DNA of 64,000 nucleotides from Microvirga sp. SRT01 (GTDB taxonomy: Bacteria > Pseudomonadota > Alphaproteobacteria > Sphingomonadales > Sphingomonadaceae): NCBI GenBank assembly GCA_018139225.1, contig JAGSNX010000006.1, positions 62,001 to 126,000 of the forward strand, written 5' to 3'. Under the pieces are notes generated by a model. It saw nothing but the letters and a program-made list of their open reading frames with translations. It was not told the origin of the DNA and ran no database searches. The translations under genes were made by a program, and so were the position numbers. Each line of letters begins with the position of its first letter. Position 1 is the stretch's first letter. Positions 7,956-17,210 of the stretch are shown piece after piece.

Positions 7956-8884
7956 TGGTCGGATCCTTCGGGAAAGGCGAGGCTGGTGAGGCGGATGGCG
8001 GCGCGGCCGTTGGAGGTGCCGACGGTGCCGCAGCCGAGACGGTCGCGGCCGACCATCACGGGGACGTCGGCGTTGATCGAGATCGGGATGACGTCGCCGG
8101 GCTTCAGGTCCATCAGCTTCGTCAGCGCCACCACCGGCTCGGCGAGCACGGAGCGGACGGGAAAGCGAACGGCCATCGTCGCGCGGGTCAGGTTGTTGCG
8201 CCAGACGGGATCGGGCTCGGCCTTGTCGAGCACCTTGCCGGTCAGCGTCGCACCGTGCGGCTTCAGCGCCGCGACGGGGTACAGGATGTCGACGAACTGC
8301 GGCTGTGCGTCGCCCGCGGCGATGCCGAACCGGGTGACGATGACGGCGTCGTCGGGATCAATGTCGGCATTCGCCTCGGTCCGCTCCGCCTGGAACGCGA
8401 CGCGGGTCAGGGGTTCCCACGCGGCGGCGAGCGGCGTGGCGATCGCGCGCGCGATCCGTTGCGCCATCGCCTCCGCAGCGGGCGAGAATTCGGTCGGCAG
8501 CGGCTGCGATACCGTTCCCGATCCGCCGAAGAACAGGTCGAGCAGTTCGAGCACGAACCGCCCCTCGACCACGCACCACGCCTTGCCGCCGTTCGCGCCG
8601 GCCTCCGGCGACATGCCCAGCGGGGCCCAGGCGGTCAGCGCGTCGCCGCGCTCCACCCGGTAGTCGCCGAACCGCTGGACGCTCAGCGGCTCTGCCCAGC
8701 AGCGGATTTCCTGACGCAGCAACTGCTCCCAGACCGGGCGCAGCGTACGTGCCAGCCGCGCCGACAGATGTTGCAGCGTATTGAGGTCGCCGAACGGGTT
8801 CAGCTTCGCCGCGCCCAGCACCGTCTCCCGCGCGGGCTCGCGCTCGCGGGTGCGTCGATCGGATGTTGGCGGGGCGTTAACCAT
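7952..8884 (-). CDS. fliM: flagellar motor switch protein FliM, lacking the usual CheY-binding N-terminus
   Basis: A 310-residue C-ring protein with the middle domain (LNPFGDLNTLQHLSARLARTLRPVWEQL...LFFGGSG) and a C-terminal SpoA domain (VRSVLAEPVVALTKLMDLKPGDVIPI). The first ~25 residues are Arg/Glu-rich (MVNAPPTSDRRTREREPARE) and do not contain the EIDALL-type peptide that binds phospho-CheY in most FliM proteins. The ATG at 8884 has a TGAGG site and lies three bases after fliL. Its stop overlaps fliN. Confidence 0.9.
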   Translation of the reverse strand: MVNAPPTSDRRTREREPARETVLGAAKLNPFGDLNTLQHLSARLARTLRPVWEQLLRQEIRCWAEPLSVQRFGDYRVERGDALTAWAPLGMSPEAGANGGKAWCVVEGRFVLELLDLFFGGSGTVSQPLPTEFSPAAEAMAQRIARAIATPLAAAWEPLTRVAFQAERTEANADIDPDDAVIVTRFGIAAGDAQPQFVDILYPVAALKPHGATLTGKVLDKAEPDPVWRNNLTRATMAVRFPVRSVLAEPVVALTKLMDLKPGDVIPISINADVPVMVGRDRLGCGTVGTSNGRAAIRLTSLAFPEGSDQ

Positions 8885-8887
8885 GCC

Positions 8888-9541
8888 TCACTGAACAACG
8901 AAACTGGTAAAGTAAACGTTACGAATGCCTCCAAATCCCTCTTTTTGCTCCAGCGTGTCGTTGATTGCCTTCACCAGTTTCGCCTGGAGCTGGCGCTTCC
9001 CCTCGGTGCTGAAAACCTGTTCCTCGGTGGTGTCGCCCAGCGCCATCAGGATCGCCGAGCGGACCGCGATGTCGTTGGTCTTCAGGTTGGTGATGACCTT
9101 GTCGTCATAGGGCGTGGACACCGCGACGCCGACCTGGACGAAGTGCACCGAATCGCGCAGGTTGGAGGTGAAATCCTTCTCCATCGCGAAATAATTGGAC
9201 GCGAACTTCTCGCCGCCCTCGCCCTCGGGCGTGGGCTTGCCGGCATGCGCGGTCGACGCGCCTTCCTCGCCTTCGCCGCCGCCGTGGCCGCCGCCTTCAC
9301 CCCCCTCGGCACCCTCGCCGGCCTGCTTCTGCTCGCTTTTCGGGACGAGCTTGGGCTTGTCCGGGTCTTCATGCTCCGCCTTCGCGTCGTGACTGCCGCC
9401 GATCATGCCAGATTGCGCCGCATAGACGCCCGCGCCAACGCCGCCGCCGACCAGCACCAGCAGGCCGACGACTCCGATCAACAGCTTCTTCTTCCCGCCC
9501 TTCTTCTTGGCGGGCGCGGCGTCTTCCTTGGCTTCGCTCAT
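8888..9541 (-). CDS. fliL: flagellar basal-body-associated protein FliL
   Basis: A 217-residue single-pass membrane protein: a short lysine-rich cytosolic tail (KKKGGKKK), one transmembrane helix (residues about 20-43), a long acidic Glu/Gly-rich periplasmic linker (about 50-115), and a C-terminal FliL domain ending FGGIRNVYFTSFVVQ. FliL surrounds the stator and supports torque. The linker is longer than usual. It is placed directly before fliM, as in other proteobacteria. Confidence 0.9.
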   Translation of the reverse strand: MSEAKEDAAPAKKKGGKKKLLIGVVGLLVLVGGGVGAGVYAAQSGMIGGSHDAKAEHEDPDKPKLVPKSEQKQAGEGAEGGEGGGHGGGEGEEGASTAHAGKPTPEGEGGEKFASNYFAMEKDFTSNLRDSVHFVQVGVAVSTPYDDKVITNLKTNDIAVRSAILMALGDTTEEQVFSTEGKRQLQAKLVKAINDTLEQKEGFGGIRNVYFTSFVVQ

Positions 9542-9559
9542 GGTTCGAACTCCCGAAAA

Positions 9560-11983
9560 TTATGCGATGCGGCCGTCGCCGGTTTCGTCGGCACTGGTCG
9601 TCGCGGTGAAACTGTTCCGGCGCACCGGCTGGGCGGCGGATTGGTGGGGCTGTTGCTGCTGGCGCTGCTGGCTGTGCCCCGCATCGGTACCGACGGAGGT
9701 CTGCCCCAGCTTCAGGCCGCGCGCTTCCGCGGCTTCCGCAAGTCGCGGCTGCGCCTCCTGAAGCAAGGCGCGCGTCTGCGGCTGATCGGCGGCGAAATGG
9801 ACGTGCAGCGTGTCGCCGTCCTGCCGCACGCCGATGTCGATCCCGCCGAGCGCGTCGGGCACCAGCCGGATGCGGGTGTCGGCGGCGTTCGCGGCATCCG
9901 CGACGGCATCGCGCAACGCCTCGATATGCGCGACCATCGCATGCGGCCATCGCTGGTCCGTCATGTTTAGGCTGGGCTGGTTGCCCCCCTGAGTCGCGGC
10001 CACCGCCAGCCGCTCGGCCGGCGCGGTCGTCGCCGCCAGCGCCTCGCTGCCGAGCGTCAGGGTGCGATCCTCGCGCTCGCTGCGCTGCGCCGCCAGCTTG
10101 GCGGCACCGAAGACGATGCCGGCGGCGGCTGTGGTGCCGACCGGCGCGGGCGACAGATCGGGGGCTGAAGCCGGCCGCACGGCGTCGGCGCGGGTCTCGA
10201 TCGCAGGCTTGTCGATGGTACGAGCGGCGACCGGTACCTCTGCTACCGTCACGGGTGTGGTGACGAGCGGAGGAGTGGCCGCAGCCGGCGTGATCGGGGA
10301 CGCGGCCCCGGTGGTGATCGGCAGGGTCGGAGGCGGCGAGGCCACCGGCGTCGGTGCCGGCGTAGCCGAAAATGCGGGCGGTGTTGCGAGGACCGGTGCC
10401 CCATCGCGCGCTCCGACGGGGTCCGGGTGCGATGTGGCGACGGTGACTGGTGCAGGCGCGGTGATCGTGGCGTTCATCGCAGCCGCCATTTCTGCGACCT
10501 CGTCGCGCGGCGGCGCCGGTGCGACACCGGCGGGCGCCTTTGGTGCAGGCTGCTGGACCAGGGCGCCGGCGATCGGGACTGCCGCCGCCAGTGCGACGAT
10601 CGGCGGCGAGACGGGTAGCATGTGGGCTTCGGACGTGGCGGGATTCACGGCATTCTCGGCAGGTGCCGCAACCGTGCTCGGTTTCGCCGCGTCGACCGGC
10701 ACCGGTGCTGCGTCTACCGGCGCATGTTCCACGATCGGAAGCGATCGCGGGAGCGTCATCGTCGGTGATGCGTCGAGAGCGACGGATATCTGCTCGGGCG
10801 CTGGTGGCTTGGCCACGACGGGGTCGGACGTGGGCACAGGCGTCCGGGCGGGCCGCAGCTGCGCGGTCGCTGCCCTGTCCTTCTTGACGCCCACGTGGCT
10901 CGACACGCCGACCGGCGCGCTGGCCGACGCCAAAGGCGGCGCAACCTCGGTGACGGGCAGGGTCGCTGGCGACACGTCCGTCGGGGTCGGCGTCGGCGTC
11001 GGTGTCAGGGTCGGCAAGACGGGGGCGGACGATACGATCGGCGCGGCGATGTCGGCACCGACGGGCGCCGGGTCGCTCGGTGGCGATTCGGTCGGTCCCC
11101 CGGAGTCGGCATCGACAGGCGGCGTGCCGGGCTTCGACGGCGGCGGCGTATGCGCCGCCACGACAGCAGCGGCCGCGACCGGAGGGCCGTCCGCCACCTG
11201 TTTCACCGGCATGTCGACATCGACATAGATGATCTCGACCGGCAGCGGGAATTCCTCCGCGACGGTGGGCCGCGGCGCGGGGACGGGCGGAGTGAGGATG
11301 GTGGGCGGCACGAACGGCTTGCCACTCGCCGGCGGCATGAGCGGTGGCGTGAGAATGTCGGGCAGAATCGCTGGCGTATCCGCCTGAGGCTGCGGGGCTG
11401 CGGTCGGAGCGTCGATCGGTACGGCGGTCGGCGGCGTCAAGATGACAGGCGCAACGGCGGGAGCACCGGCGACCGGTGGGGAGGCAGGGTTTACCGGCGC
11501 TGGCGCGGGCGGCGTGTCCGATCGCGGAGCCTTGACGGGCAGCGGGACCTTCGGTGTCGGCATCAGCACCGGTCGCGGATCGCCTGGCGCAACCGGCTTC
11601 AAACCCAGCGGCTTGTCGATGATCAGCCCGCACGAGATGGGTTCGTCGTCTGCTGCGTCCGGTGCGGGCTGCGGCATCGACGAGGTCAGGGCCACGGGCA
11701 GGCTCTCGCGGGGCGAAGCGTCGCCCGCGGGCGGCAGTGCCGGCGATACGCCCGGCATCGGCAAGCCCTTGCCGGTCGCGGCATTCGGCTGCCGATCGTC
11801 GGCCGATCCGGCGACCATCATTGCGGGGAGGTTCGGCATCGACGCGCCGGGCGTCACGTCGCCGGCCACGTCGATGCCCGGCAGCGTGAACACACCGCCC
11901 CCGTTCACCGCGACCGGCGCACCGGGAGCGGCAGCGCCCGGCAAAACGGCGAGGCGGAGCGTGGCGGCAGTGGACTGGATCAT
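9560..11983 (-). CDS. fliK: flagellar hook-length control protein FliK
   Basis: An 807-residue protein, long for FliK. Residues 1 to about 640 are low-complexity, rich in Pro, Ala, Val and Thr, consistent with an extended molecular ruler; it includes a TPTPTPTP tract encoded by near-repeats at about 10983-11010. The C-terminal domain (about 660-770) has the FliK pattern IRLVPDALGGIDIGVRQDGDTLHVHFAADQPQTRALLQEAQPRL-type, which contacts FlhB to trigger the substrate switch. The tail is Gln-rich. A sigma-54 site lies inside the upstream fliJ. Confidence 0.9.
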   Translation of the reverse strand: MIQSTAATLRLAVLPGAAAPGAPVAVNGGGVFTLPGIDVAGDVTPGASMPNLPAMMVAGSADDRQPNAATGKGLPMPGVSPALPPAGDASPRESLPVALTSSMPQPAPDAADDEPISCGLIIDKPLGLKPVAPGDPRPVLMPTPKVPLPVKAPRSDTPPAPAPVNPASPPVAGAPAVAPVILTPPTAVPIDAPTAAPQPQADTPAILPDILTPPLMPPASGKPFVPPTILTPPVPAPRPTVAEEFPLPVEIIYVDVDMPVKQVADGPPVAAAAVVAAHTPPPSKPGTPPVDADSGGPTESPPSDPAPVGADIAAPIVSSAPVLPTLTPTPTPTPTDVSPATLPVTEVAPPLASASAPVGVSSHVGVKKDRAATAQLRPARTPVPTSDPVVAKPPAPEQISVALDASPTMTLPRSLPIVEHAPVDAAPVPVDAAKPSTVAAPAENAVNPATSEAHMLPVSPPIVALAAAVPIAGALVQQPAPKAPAGVAPAPPRDEVAEMAAAMNATITAPAPVTVATSHPDPVGARDGAPVLATPPAFSATPAPTPVASPPPTLPITTGAASPITPAAATPPLVTTPVTVAEVPVAARTIDKPAIETRADAVRPASAPDLSPAPVGTTAAAGIVFGAAKLAAQRSEREDRTLTLGSEALAATTAPAERLAVAATQGGNQPSLNMTDQRWPHAMVAHIEALRDAVADAANAADTRIRLVPDALGGIDIGVRQDGDTLHVHFAADQPQTRALLQEAQPRLAEAAEARGLKLGQTSVGTDAGHSQQRQQQQPHQSAAQPVRRNSFTATTSADETGDGRIA

Positions 11984-12017
11984 GACGTGGCAGTGTCCCG
12001 GACTTTTCAGGACCCGA

Positions 12018-12446
12018 TCAGCAAGGACCGTGCCGTTTTCCCCGCGGGATGCCCGGCGCGTCTTCCAGCGCGCGCATTTCCTTCATCGTGGCGGCTTGGC
12101 GCGCGCGCTCCATCAGCTTCTCGACGGCGCTCTGATCTCGCTTGGCAGCGCGCGTGGCCTCCGTCGCGGCATCGGCGCGGCGCTCGGCCATCTCGACGCG
12201 CGTAAAGGCGGCGTCGGCGGTCTTTTGCAGGCGCTCGCGGTAATAGGCGGCGGCGGACAGGCTGTGCGCGCCCGTCGCTTGCGTCGTCGGGGCGACCGCG
12301 TCGACCAGCGCGGAGATACGCTGCGTCAGTTGATGCTCGCTCGCGAGCGCTTCTGCATGCCGGACCTCGTCCGCGCGCGCCAGACCGAGCTGGAGCGTGC
12401 GGACCCGGTGCAGCCGCGCCAGCATCTTCGACTTGTCGGCGCTCAT
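12018..12446 (-). CDS. fliJ: flagellar export ATPase stalk protein FliJ
   Basis: A 142-residue protein that is almost entirely helical and coiled-coil-prone, with evenly spaced Arg, Ala and Leu residues (ADEVRHAEALASEHQLTQRI and AEKLMERARQAATMKEMRAL-like). FliJ sits in the centre of the FliI hexamer and links it to FlhA. Sequence conservation is weak; the call rests on size, helical content and its place ten bases after fliI and before fliK. A sigma-54 promoter for fliK overlaps its last codons. Confidence 0.8.
   Translation of the reverse strand: MSADKSKMLARLHRVRTLQLGLARADEVRHAEALASEHQLTQRISALVDAVAPTTQATGAHSLSAAAYYRERLQKTADAAFTRVEMAERRADAATEATRAAKRDQSAVEKLMERARQAATMKEMRALEDAPGIPRGKRHGPC
12021..12035 (-). 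promoter_or_regulatory. sigma-54 promoter for fliK
   Basis: On the minus strand the sequence is CGGCAC-GGTCC-TTGC, matching the -24/-12 sigma-54 consensus with GG and GC ten bases apart. It lies inside the last codons of fliJ; transcription would begin about 12009, some 26 bases before the fliK ATG at 11983. The same architecture is seen at four other flagellar transcription units in this window. Confidence 0.7.
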
Positions 12447-12456
12447 GCGTCAGGGC

Positions 12457-13776
12457 TCACGGGGTGCCGAACACGCCGACCAGTTCGGCGGCGGCGTCGC
12501 CCAGCGACACCGTCTCCTCCGGGTCCTGCCGGATATAGTCGGTGACGGCGGGGTGGTAGGCGATGGCGGCGTCGATCGCCGGATCGGTGCCGGCCCGGTA
12601 TGCGCCCATCAGCACCAGATCGCGGTTCTCTTCATAGGTCGCCAGATGCCGGCGCAGCACGCGCGCGGCGGCGAGGTGGTCGTGCCCGGCGATGTCGGTC
12701 ATCACGCGGCTGACCGAGGGGCCGACGTTGATCGCGGGATAGACGCCGCGCTCCGCCAGCGCACGGCTGAGCACGATATGCCCGTCGAGGATCGATCGCG
12801 CGGAGTCGACGACCGGATCGTTGCCGTCGTCGCCGTCCGCCAGCACGGTATAGATCGCGGTGATCGCGCCCGTTCCGTGCGCGTCGGTGCCGGCGCGCTC
12901 GATCAAATTCGGCAGCATCGCGATTGCGGAGGGGGGATAGCCGCGTGCTGACGCCGGCTCGCCGAGCGCCAGCCCGATCTCGCGACCGGCATGGGCGACG
13001 CGGGTCAGCGAATCCATGATGAGCAGCACGTTCTTGCCCTGCGCGCGAAAATACTCCGCGATGGCATGCGTGCGCAGCGCGCCGCGGATTCGCAGCACCG
13101 GCGAGTGGTTGGCGGGTACAGCAACGACGACCGAACGCTTGCGCGCCTCACCCGCGACCTTGGTATCGAGGAAGTCGGCAACCTCGCGGCTACGCTCGCC
13201 GATCAGCCCGATGACGATCACGTCGGCCTTGGCGGCGCGGACCATCATGCCGAGCAGCACCGACTTGCCGACACCGGAGCCGGCCATGATGCCGATGCGC
13301 TGGCCCTTGCCGACCGTCAGCAACCCGTTGATCGCGCGGACGCCGACATCGAGCGGCTCCAGCACGCGGCCACGGTCCAGCGGTCCCTGCAACTTGCCCG
13401 CCAGCGGCCAGGTCTGCGCGCCGCGGATCGGGCCCAGCCCGTCGATCGGCTTGCCAGCGCCATCGACCACGCGGCCCAGCATCGCGTCGCCGACCTCCGC
13501 CTCGCCGGCCGCACCGAGCGGCCGCACCAGCGCCTTCGGCAATAGCGGCGCGGGGCCGCCCAGATTCATCAGCAGCGTACGCTCGCCGCGAAAGCCGATG
13601 ACTTCCGCCTCCACCGTGTCGCCGACCATACAGACGGTGCCGACCGGCAACGACAGCCCGACCGCCTCCATCAACAGGCCGTCGCACGACATCAGCCGGC
13701 CCGACACCTTGGCGGTGGGGCGGAAATCGGCATTGGCGAGCGTGTCGAGGTAATCGGCGGCGAAGCGGTTCAGCAT
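12457..13776 (-). CDS. fliI: flagellum-specific export ATPase FliI
   Basis: A 439-residue ATPase related to the F1 beta subunit. Walker A AGSGVGKS lies at about residues 165-172, Walker B LLIMDSLTR at about 250-258, with the FliI hallmarks GEPASARGYPPS and a GDDGNDPVVDSARSILDGH segment. It energises unfolding and delivery of export substrates. The ATG at 13776 overlaps the end of fliH by seven bases, and FliH regulates FliI directly. A longer in-frame extension upstream is the fliH reading region and not part of the protein. Confidence 0.96.
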   Translation of the reverse strand: MLNRFAADYLDTLANADFRPTAKVSGRLMSCDGLLMEAVGLSLPVGTVCMVGDTVEAEVIGFRGERTLLMNLGGPAPLLPKALVRPLGAAGEAEVGDAMLGRVVDGAGKPIDGLGPIRGAQTWPLAGKLQGPLDRGRVLEPLDVGVRAINGLLTVGKGQRIGIMAGSGVGKSVLLGMMVRAAKADVIVIGLIGERSREVADFLDTKVAGEARKRSVVVAVPANHSPVLRIRGALRTHAIAEYFRAQGKNVLLIMDSLTRVAHAGREIGLALGEPASARGYPPSAIAMLPNLIERAGTDAHGTGAITAIYTVLADGDDGNDPVVDSARSILDGHIVLSRALAERGVYPAINVGPSVSRVMTDIAGHDHLAAARVLRRHLATYEENRDLVLMGAYRAGTDPAIDAAIAYHPAVTDYIRQDPEETVSLGDAAAELVGVFGTP

Positions 13777-14510
13777 GCGACGGCACCCTGCGGGAGCGGC
13801 ACGCGATCGATCGCGTCGGTCAATTGCTCCAGCCACAGACCGGGTCCGTCCTCGACCATCGTCGAGGCGCTTTCGAGGACGAAGCTGCCGCGTGCGACAT
13901 GCGCGTCCCCGACCGCGAAGATGGTCGCGGGCAGGCGCCCCTCCAGCAGTGCGACATCGTCCGGGTGGACGCGCAGCATCGCGGACTCTTGCGCATCGGC
14001 CAGCATCCTGGCGGCGACCTCGACCCGCGCACTCAGGCGATCGGCGGCGACGCCGACATCACCGACGACGCGGGTGACGAGCAGCATGACGGTCTGGCGA
14101 AGCTGCGCGGCGATCACGGTGCGGTCGATACGATCTGTGGAAAGTTGCCCGGCGATGCCCTGGATCAACGCCGCATCGCGGTCGCGCTCGGCCCCCGCCA
14201 GCGCCGTGGCGTCGGCCAGCCCCTCTGCATAGCCTTCCGCCCGCGCGGCGGCGACGGGGTCGACGAGCGGCTGCTCCGCAGCGGGTGCGCATGCATCGAG
14301 CGGGTTCCAGCCCGCGGTGGGGTTGCTGCCCGGATTGGCGGGCGAGAAGTGGCGCGGCATCCCTCCGCTCGCCGTCGCGATCCGGTCGCGCGGGTCGGAC
14401 GGCGCGAAGCCCCCCGGCGGGGAGAAGGCTGCCTGCAACAGGCCGGCTGCAACTTCGTGGCGCGCGGCGAACCCCGCGACGAAGCCGCCGGAAGGCTGAA
14501 AGTCAGACAT
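13770..14510 (-). CDS. fliH: flagellar export regulator FliH
   Basis: A 246-residue protein: a Pro/Gly-rich N-terminal region, then AARAEGYAEGLADATALAGAERDRD, the AxxxGxxxG-type repeat helix typical of FliH, and a C-terminal domain (LRQTVMLLVTRVVGDVGV...LRVHPDDVALLEGRL) like the F-type ATPase delta/E subunit. It binds FliI and docks it to FliN. It overlaps fliG by eight bases and fliI by seven. Confidence 0.88.
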   Translation of the reverse strand: MSDFQPSGGFVAGFAARHEVAAGLLQAAFSPPGGFAPSDPRDRIATASGGMPRHFSPANPGSNPTAGWNPLDACAPAAEQPLVDPVAAARAEGYAEGLADATALAGAERDRDAALIQGIAGQLSTDRIDRTVIAAQLRQTVMLLVTRVVGDVGVAADRLSARVEVAARMLADAQESAMLRVHPDDVALLEGRLPATIFAVGDAHVARGSFVLESASTMVEDGPGLWLEQLTDAIDRVPLPQGAVAC

Positions 14511-15519
14511 AGTCGTCCTCGCCTGCGCCCATCATGATCGTGCCGTCCTTGGCCAGCGTGCGGGCGACGGCGATCATTGCCTTCTGCGCCTCCAGCACCT
14601 CGGCCAGCTTCATCGGGCCGCGCGATTCCATCTCGTCGCGGATACCGTCCGCGGCGCGGGCCGACATGCAGCCCAGGAAGCGTGCCCGGATCGCCTCGTC
14701 CACGCCCTTCAGCGACTTGACCAGCACTTCGCCGTCGACGTTGCGGATCAGCGTCGCCAGGTTCTTGTCGTCCATCTCCAGCAGGTTGTCGAAGACGAAC
14801 AGCGCCTCCTCGATCTGCTTGGCGACATCGCGGTCGATCTTGAACAGCTTGGGCATGACCCGCTGCTCGGTCGCCTTGCGCGCGCCCGACAGGATCTTCG
14901 CCGCCTCGCGTGCGCCGCCCAGCATCACGGTCGAGCTGCTGCCGCCGGTCCGCCGCGACAACACGTCCTTCAGCGTCTCGACCGCATCGGGCGTGATCGG
15001 GCCCAGCTTGGCGATGCGGTGCAGGATGTCGGGCTGGGCCACCTCCGGCATCAGCTCCAGTACCTGACCACCGATCGCAGGATCGAGATTGGCGATGACG
15101 ACGGCGGCGATCTGCGGATGCTCCTTCTCGATCATCGACGCGATCTCGTTCGGCTCCATCCAGTCGAGCAGTTCCAACTCGCACGCCGCCTCGGGCGGCG
15201 TGATGCGCGCCAGCACGCTCTCCGCCTTCTCGGGGCCGAGCGCACGGTTCATCACCGCCTCGATCTGCGGACCCGGATCGAAGGTGATGCCGGTCCGGTC
15301 GCGGGCGCGGCCGACGAAATCGTCGAGGACATGCTCGACCTCCTCCTCGGACACGTCGGCGACGGCGAACATCGCGCTGCCCAGCTGGCGAACCTCGTCG
15401 GGCTCCAGTTTTTGAAGGATCGCTGCGGCCTCTTCCTCGCCGACGATCATCATCAGTACGGCGGCGCGTTCGATTCCGGTATAGCTGCGGGGTGGTGCCC
15501 CGGCGGCGGCTTCGCTCAC
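14503..15519 (-). CDS. fliG: flagellar motor switch protein FliG
   Basis: A 338-residue C-ring protein with all three FliG domains. The EHPQ motif (MIEKEHPQIAAVVIANLD) is at about residues 125-130, and the C-terminal torque helix contains the charged residues expected (DDKNLATLIRNVDGEVLVKSLKGVDEAIRARFL). It couples the MS-ring protein FliF to the stator. The ATG overlaps the fliF stop by four bases. Confidence 0.96.
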   Translation of the reverse strand: MSEAAAGAPPRSYTGIERAAVLMMIVGEEEAAAILQKLEPDEVRQLGSAMFAVADVSEEEVEHVLDDFVGRARDRTGITFDPGPQIEAVMNRALGPEKAESVLARITPPEAACELELLDWMEPNEIASMIEKEHPQIAAVVIANLDPAIGGQVLELMPEVAQPDILHRIAKLGPITPDAVETLKDVLSRRTGGSSSTVMLGGAREAAKILSGARKATEQRVMPKLFKIDRDVAKQIEEALFVFDNLLEMDDKNLATLIRNVDGEVLVKSLKGVDEAIRARFLGCMSARAADGIRDEMESRGPMKLAEVLEAQKAMIAVARTLAKDGTIMMGAGEDDYV

Positions 15520-17207
15520 TTCGCGTCCGCCTTGATCATGTCGCGCACGGCCAATGCAGCGCGGGCGGGATTGTCCCGCGTGAAGCCGCGCACCGCACCG
15601 ATCCGCTCGTCATAACCGCGTGAATTCTCCATCTGGTCGAGGCTGACGGGGGCGGTGACGACCGGCACGCCGTCCGGACCGACCGTGGTCACGCCCGCGC
15701 CGAGGGCACCAAGCGGGGCGCCGGCCTGCGCCGCACCCGGCATCGCATCGTCGCGCTTCTTCATCAGCGACTTGGCGAGCGGGCGGACGCCGAGCAGCAG
15801 CACCAGCAGCACGATGACGACGGCGGTCAGGTTGCGCGCCACCATCGGCAGCCACGCGTTGTCGTACCACGCGGGAGCTACGACCGCGTCGGTCGAGCCG
15901 GCGAACTTCTTGCTGATGACGGTGACCTGATCCTGACGATTGGCATCATAGCCAACGGCGCTCTTCACCAGATCGGTGATCTGCGTGATCTCCATCGCGG
16001 TCCGCCGACCCTTGTCGGGCTCGCGCAGAACGACGGCGACCGACAGGCGCTTGATCGATCCCGGCGCAGCGCGCGTGACGGAGACTTCGCGGCCCAGATC
16101 ATAGGCGCGCTGGTAGCTGTCCGACTGTTTCGCGGCGTCCGGGGCGGGACCGCCGGCAACCGGCTGCGGTCCACCACTCGCGCCGACCGCAGGCGTCGGG
16201 ACCTGCAAGGTCGAGGCGGGCGGCGGCGTATTCGACAGTGCGCCGGGAATGCCGCCGGGCGCCTGCCCGCCGGACGCCTGATTGCCCGTCCAGTTGCCGG
16301 TTTCAGCCCGCAACGCGCCCTGCTTCTCGTAGCTTTCGCGCGTCGCCTGCGTCTCGTCGAGATTGACGTCGGCCTGCACCTCGGCGCTGAAATTGCCCGC
16401 GCCGAGCAGCGGCGTCAGCAACTGCGTCAGTTGCTGGCGGTATTTGTCCTCGACCCGGTTCTGCACGTCGAGGCGCTCGTCGCCCGCCGCGCCGAGCGCG
16501 TCGCGCCCGCCCGGCTTGGTCAGAAGCGCGCCCGCCTGATCGACGATCGTCACCGAATCGGGCTTCATCCCCGGCACCGACGAGGCAACGAGGTTGATGA
16601 TTGACGACACCTGCGCGTCGGACAGCGAGCGGCCGGCGTTGAGCTTGACGATCACCGACGCGGTCGGCTCCGCCTTGTCGCGGACGAATACCGATGCCTC
16701 GGGTGTCGCGAGATGCACGCGCGCCTCGGCGACGGCGTCGATGTCCTGGATCGACCGCGCCAGCTCGGTCTCGCGGGCCTGACGCAGCCGCTCGCCCTCA
16801 ACGGCGCGGCTGACGCCCATCGGCAACTGGTCGAGGATCGCGTAGCCGCCGGGTGCCGCCTTGGGCAGGCCCTGCGACGCCAGCAGCATCCGCGCCTTGC
16901 TGTACGCGTCTTCGTCGACGGTGATCGCGCCGGTGCCGTCGTCGACATGCGCGGTGATGCTCGCCTGTTCCAGACTCTGCACGACCGCGGCCTTGTCCGC
17001 ATCGGCGAGACCGGAGAACAAGGTCTTCTGCGGCGGCGTCGACAGGCTGGTCCATGCCAGCGCGGCGGCACCGATCAGGCCGACCATCAGCGCCATCGGC
17101 GCGGTCCGGCGCACGGCCGGCTGCGCCATGACGCCCTGGATCTGGCGGAGGGGATTGGCGAACCGTTCGGGGCCGCCGGCGGAGGTGGTGGTGAGGGCGG
17201 TGCTCAT
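15516..17207 (-). CDS. fliF: flagellar MS-ring protein FliF
   Basis: A 563-residue protein with an N-terminal transmembrane helix (about 40-57), the secretin-like ring-building motifs (KTLFSGLADADKAAVVQSLEQ... and ARVHLATPEASVFVRDKAEPTASVIVKL), a Gly/Pro-rich periplasmic loop, a second transmembrane helix (about 445-467) and a cytosolic tail ending ARAALAVRDMIKADAK that binds FliG. It lies three bases after fliE and overlaps fliG. Confidence 0.96.
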   Translation of the reverse strand: MSTALTTTSAGGPERFANPLRQIQGVMAQPAVRRTAPMALMVGLIGAAALAWTSLSTPPQKTLFSGLADADKAAVVQSLEQASITAHVDDGTGAITVDEDAYSKARMLLASQGLPKAAPGGYAILDQLPMGVSRAVEGERLRQARETELARSIQDIDAVAEARVHLATPEASVFVRDKAEPTASVIVKLNAGRSLSDAQVSSIINLVASSVPGMKPDSVTIVDQAGALLTKPGGRDALGAAGDERLDVQNRVEDKYRQQLTQLLTPLLGAGNFSAEVQADVNLDETQATRESYEKQGALRAETGNWTGNQASGGQAPGGIPGALSNTPPPASTLQVPTPAVGASGGPQPVAGGPAPDAAKQSDSYQRAYDLGREVSVTRAAPGSIKRLSVAVVLREPDKGRRTAMEITQITDLVKSAVGYDANRQDQVTVISKKFAGSTDAVVAPAWYDNAWLPMVARNLTAVVIVLLVLLLGVRPLAKSLMKKRDDAMPGAAQAGAPLGALGAGVTTVGPDGVPVVTAPVSLDQMENSRGYDERIGAVRGFTRDNPARAALAVRDMIKADAK

Positions 17208-17210
17208 GGC

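Noticed and set aside
7955-9970. A 671-codon plus-strand frame across fliM, fliL and fliK
   Set aside because: It runs antisense to three recognised flagellar genes and has no recognisable domain or ribosome site.
10062-11228. A Gly/Ala/Thr-rich plus-strand frame that looks like a PE-PGRS-type protein
   Set aside because: It is the reverse complement of the Pro/Ala-rich low-complexity part of fliK.
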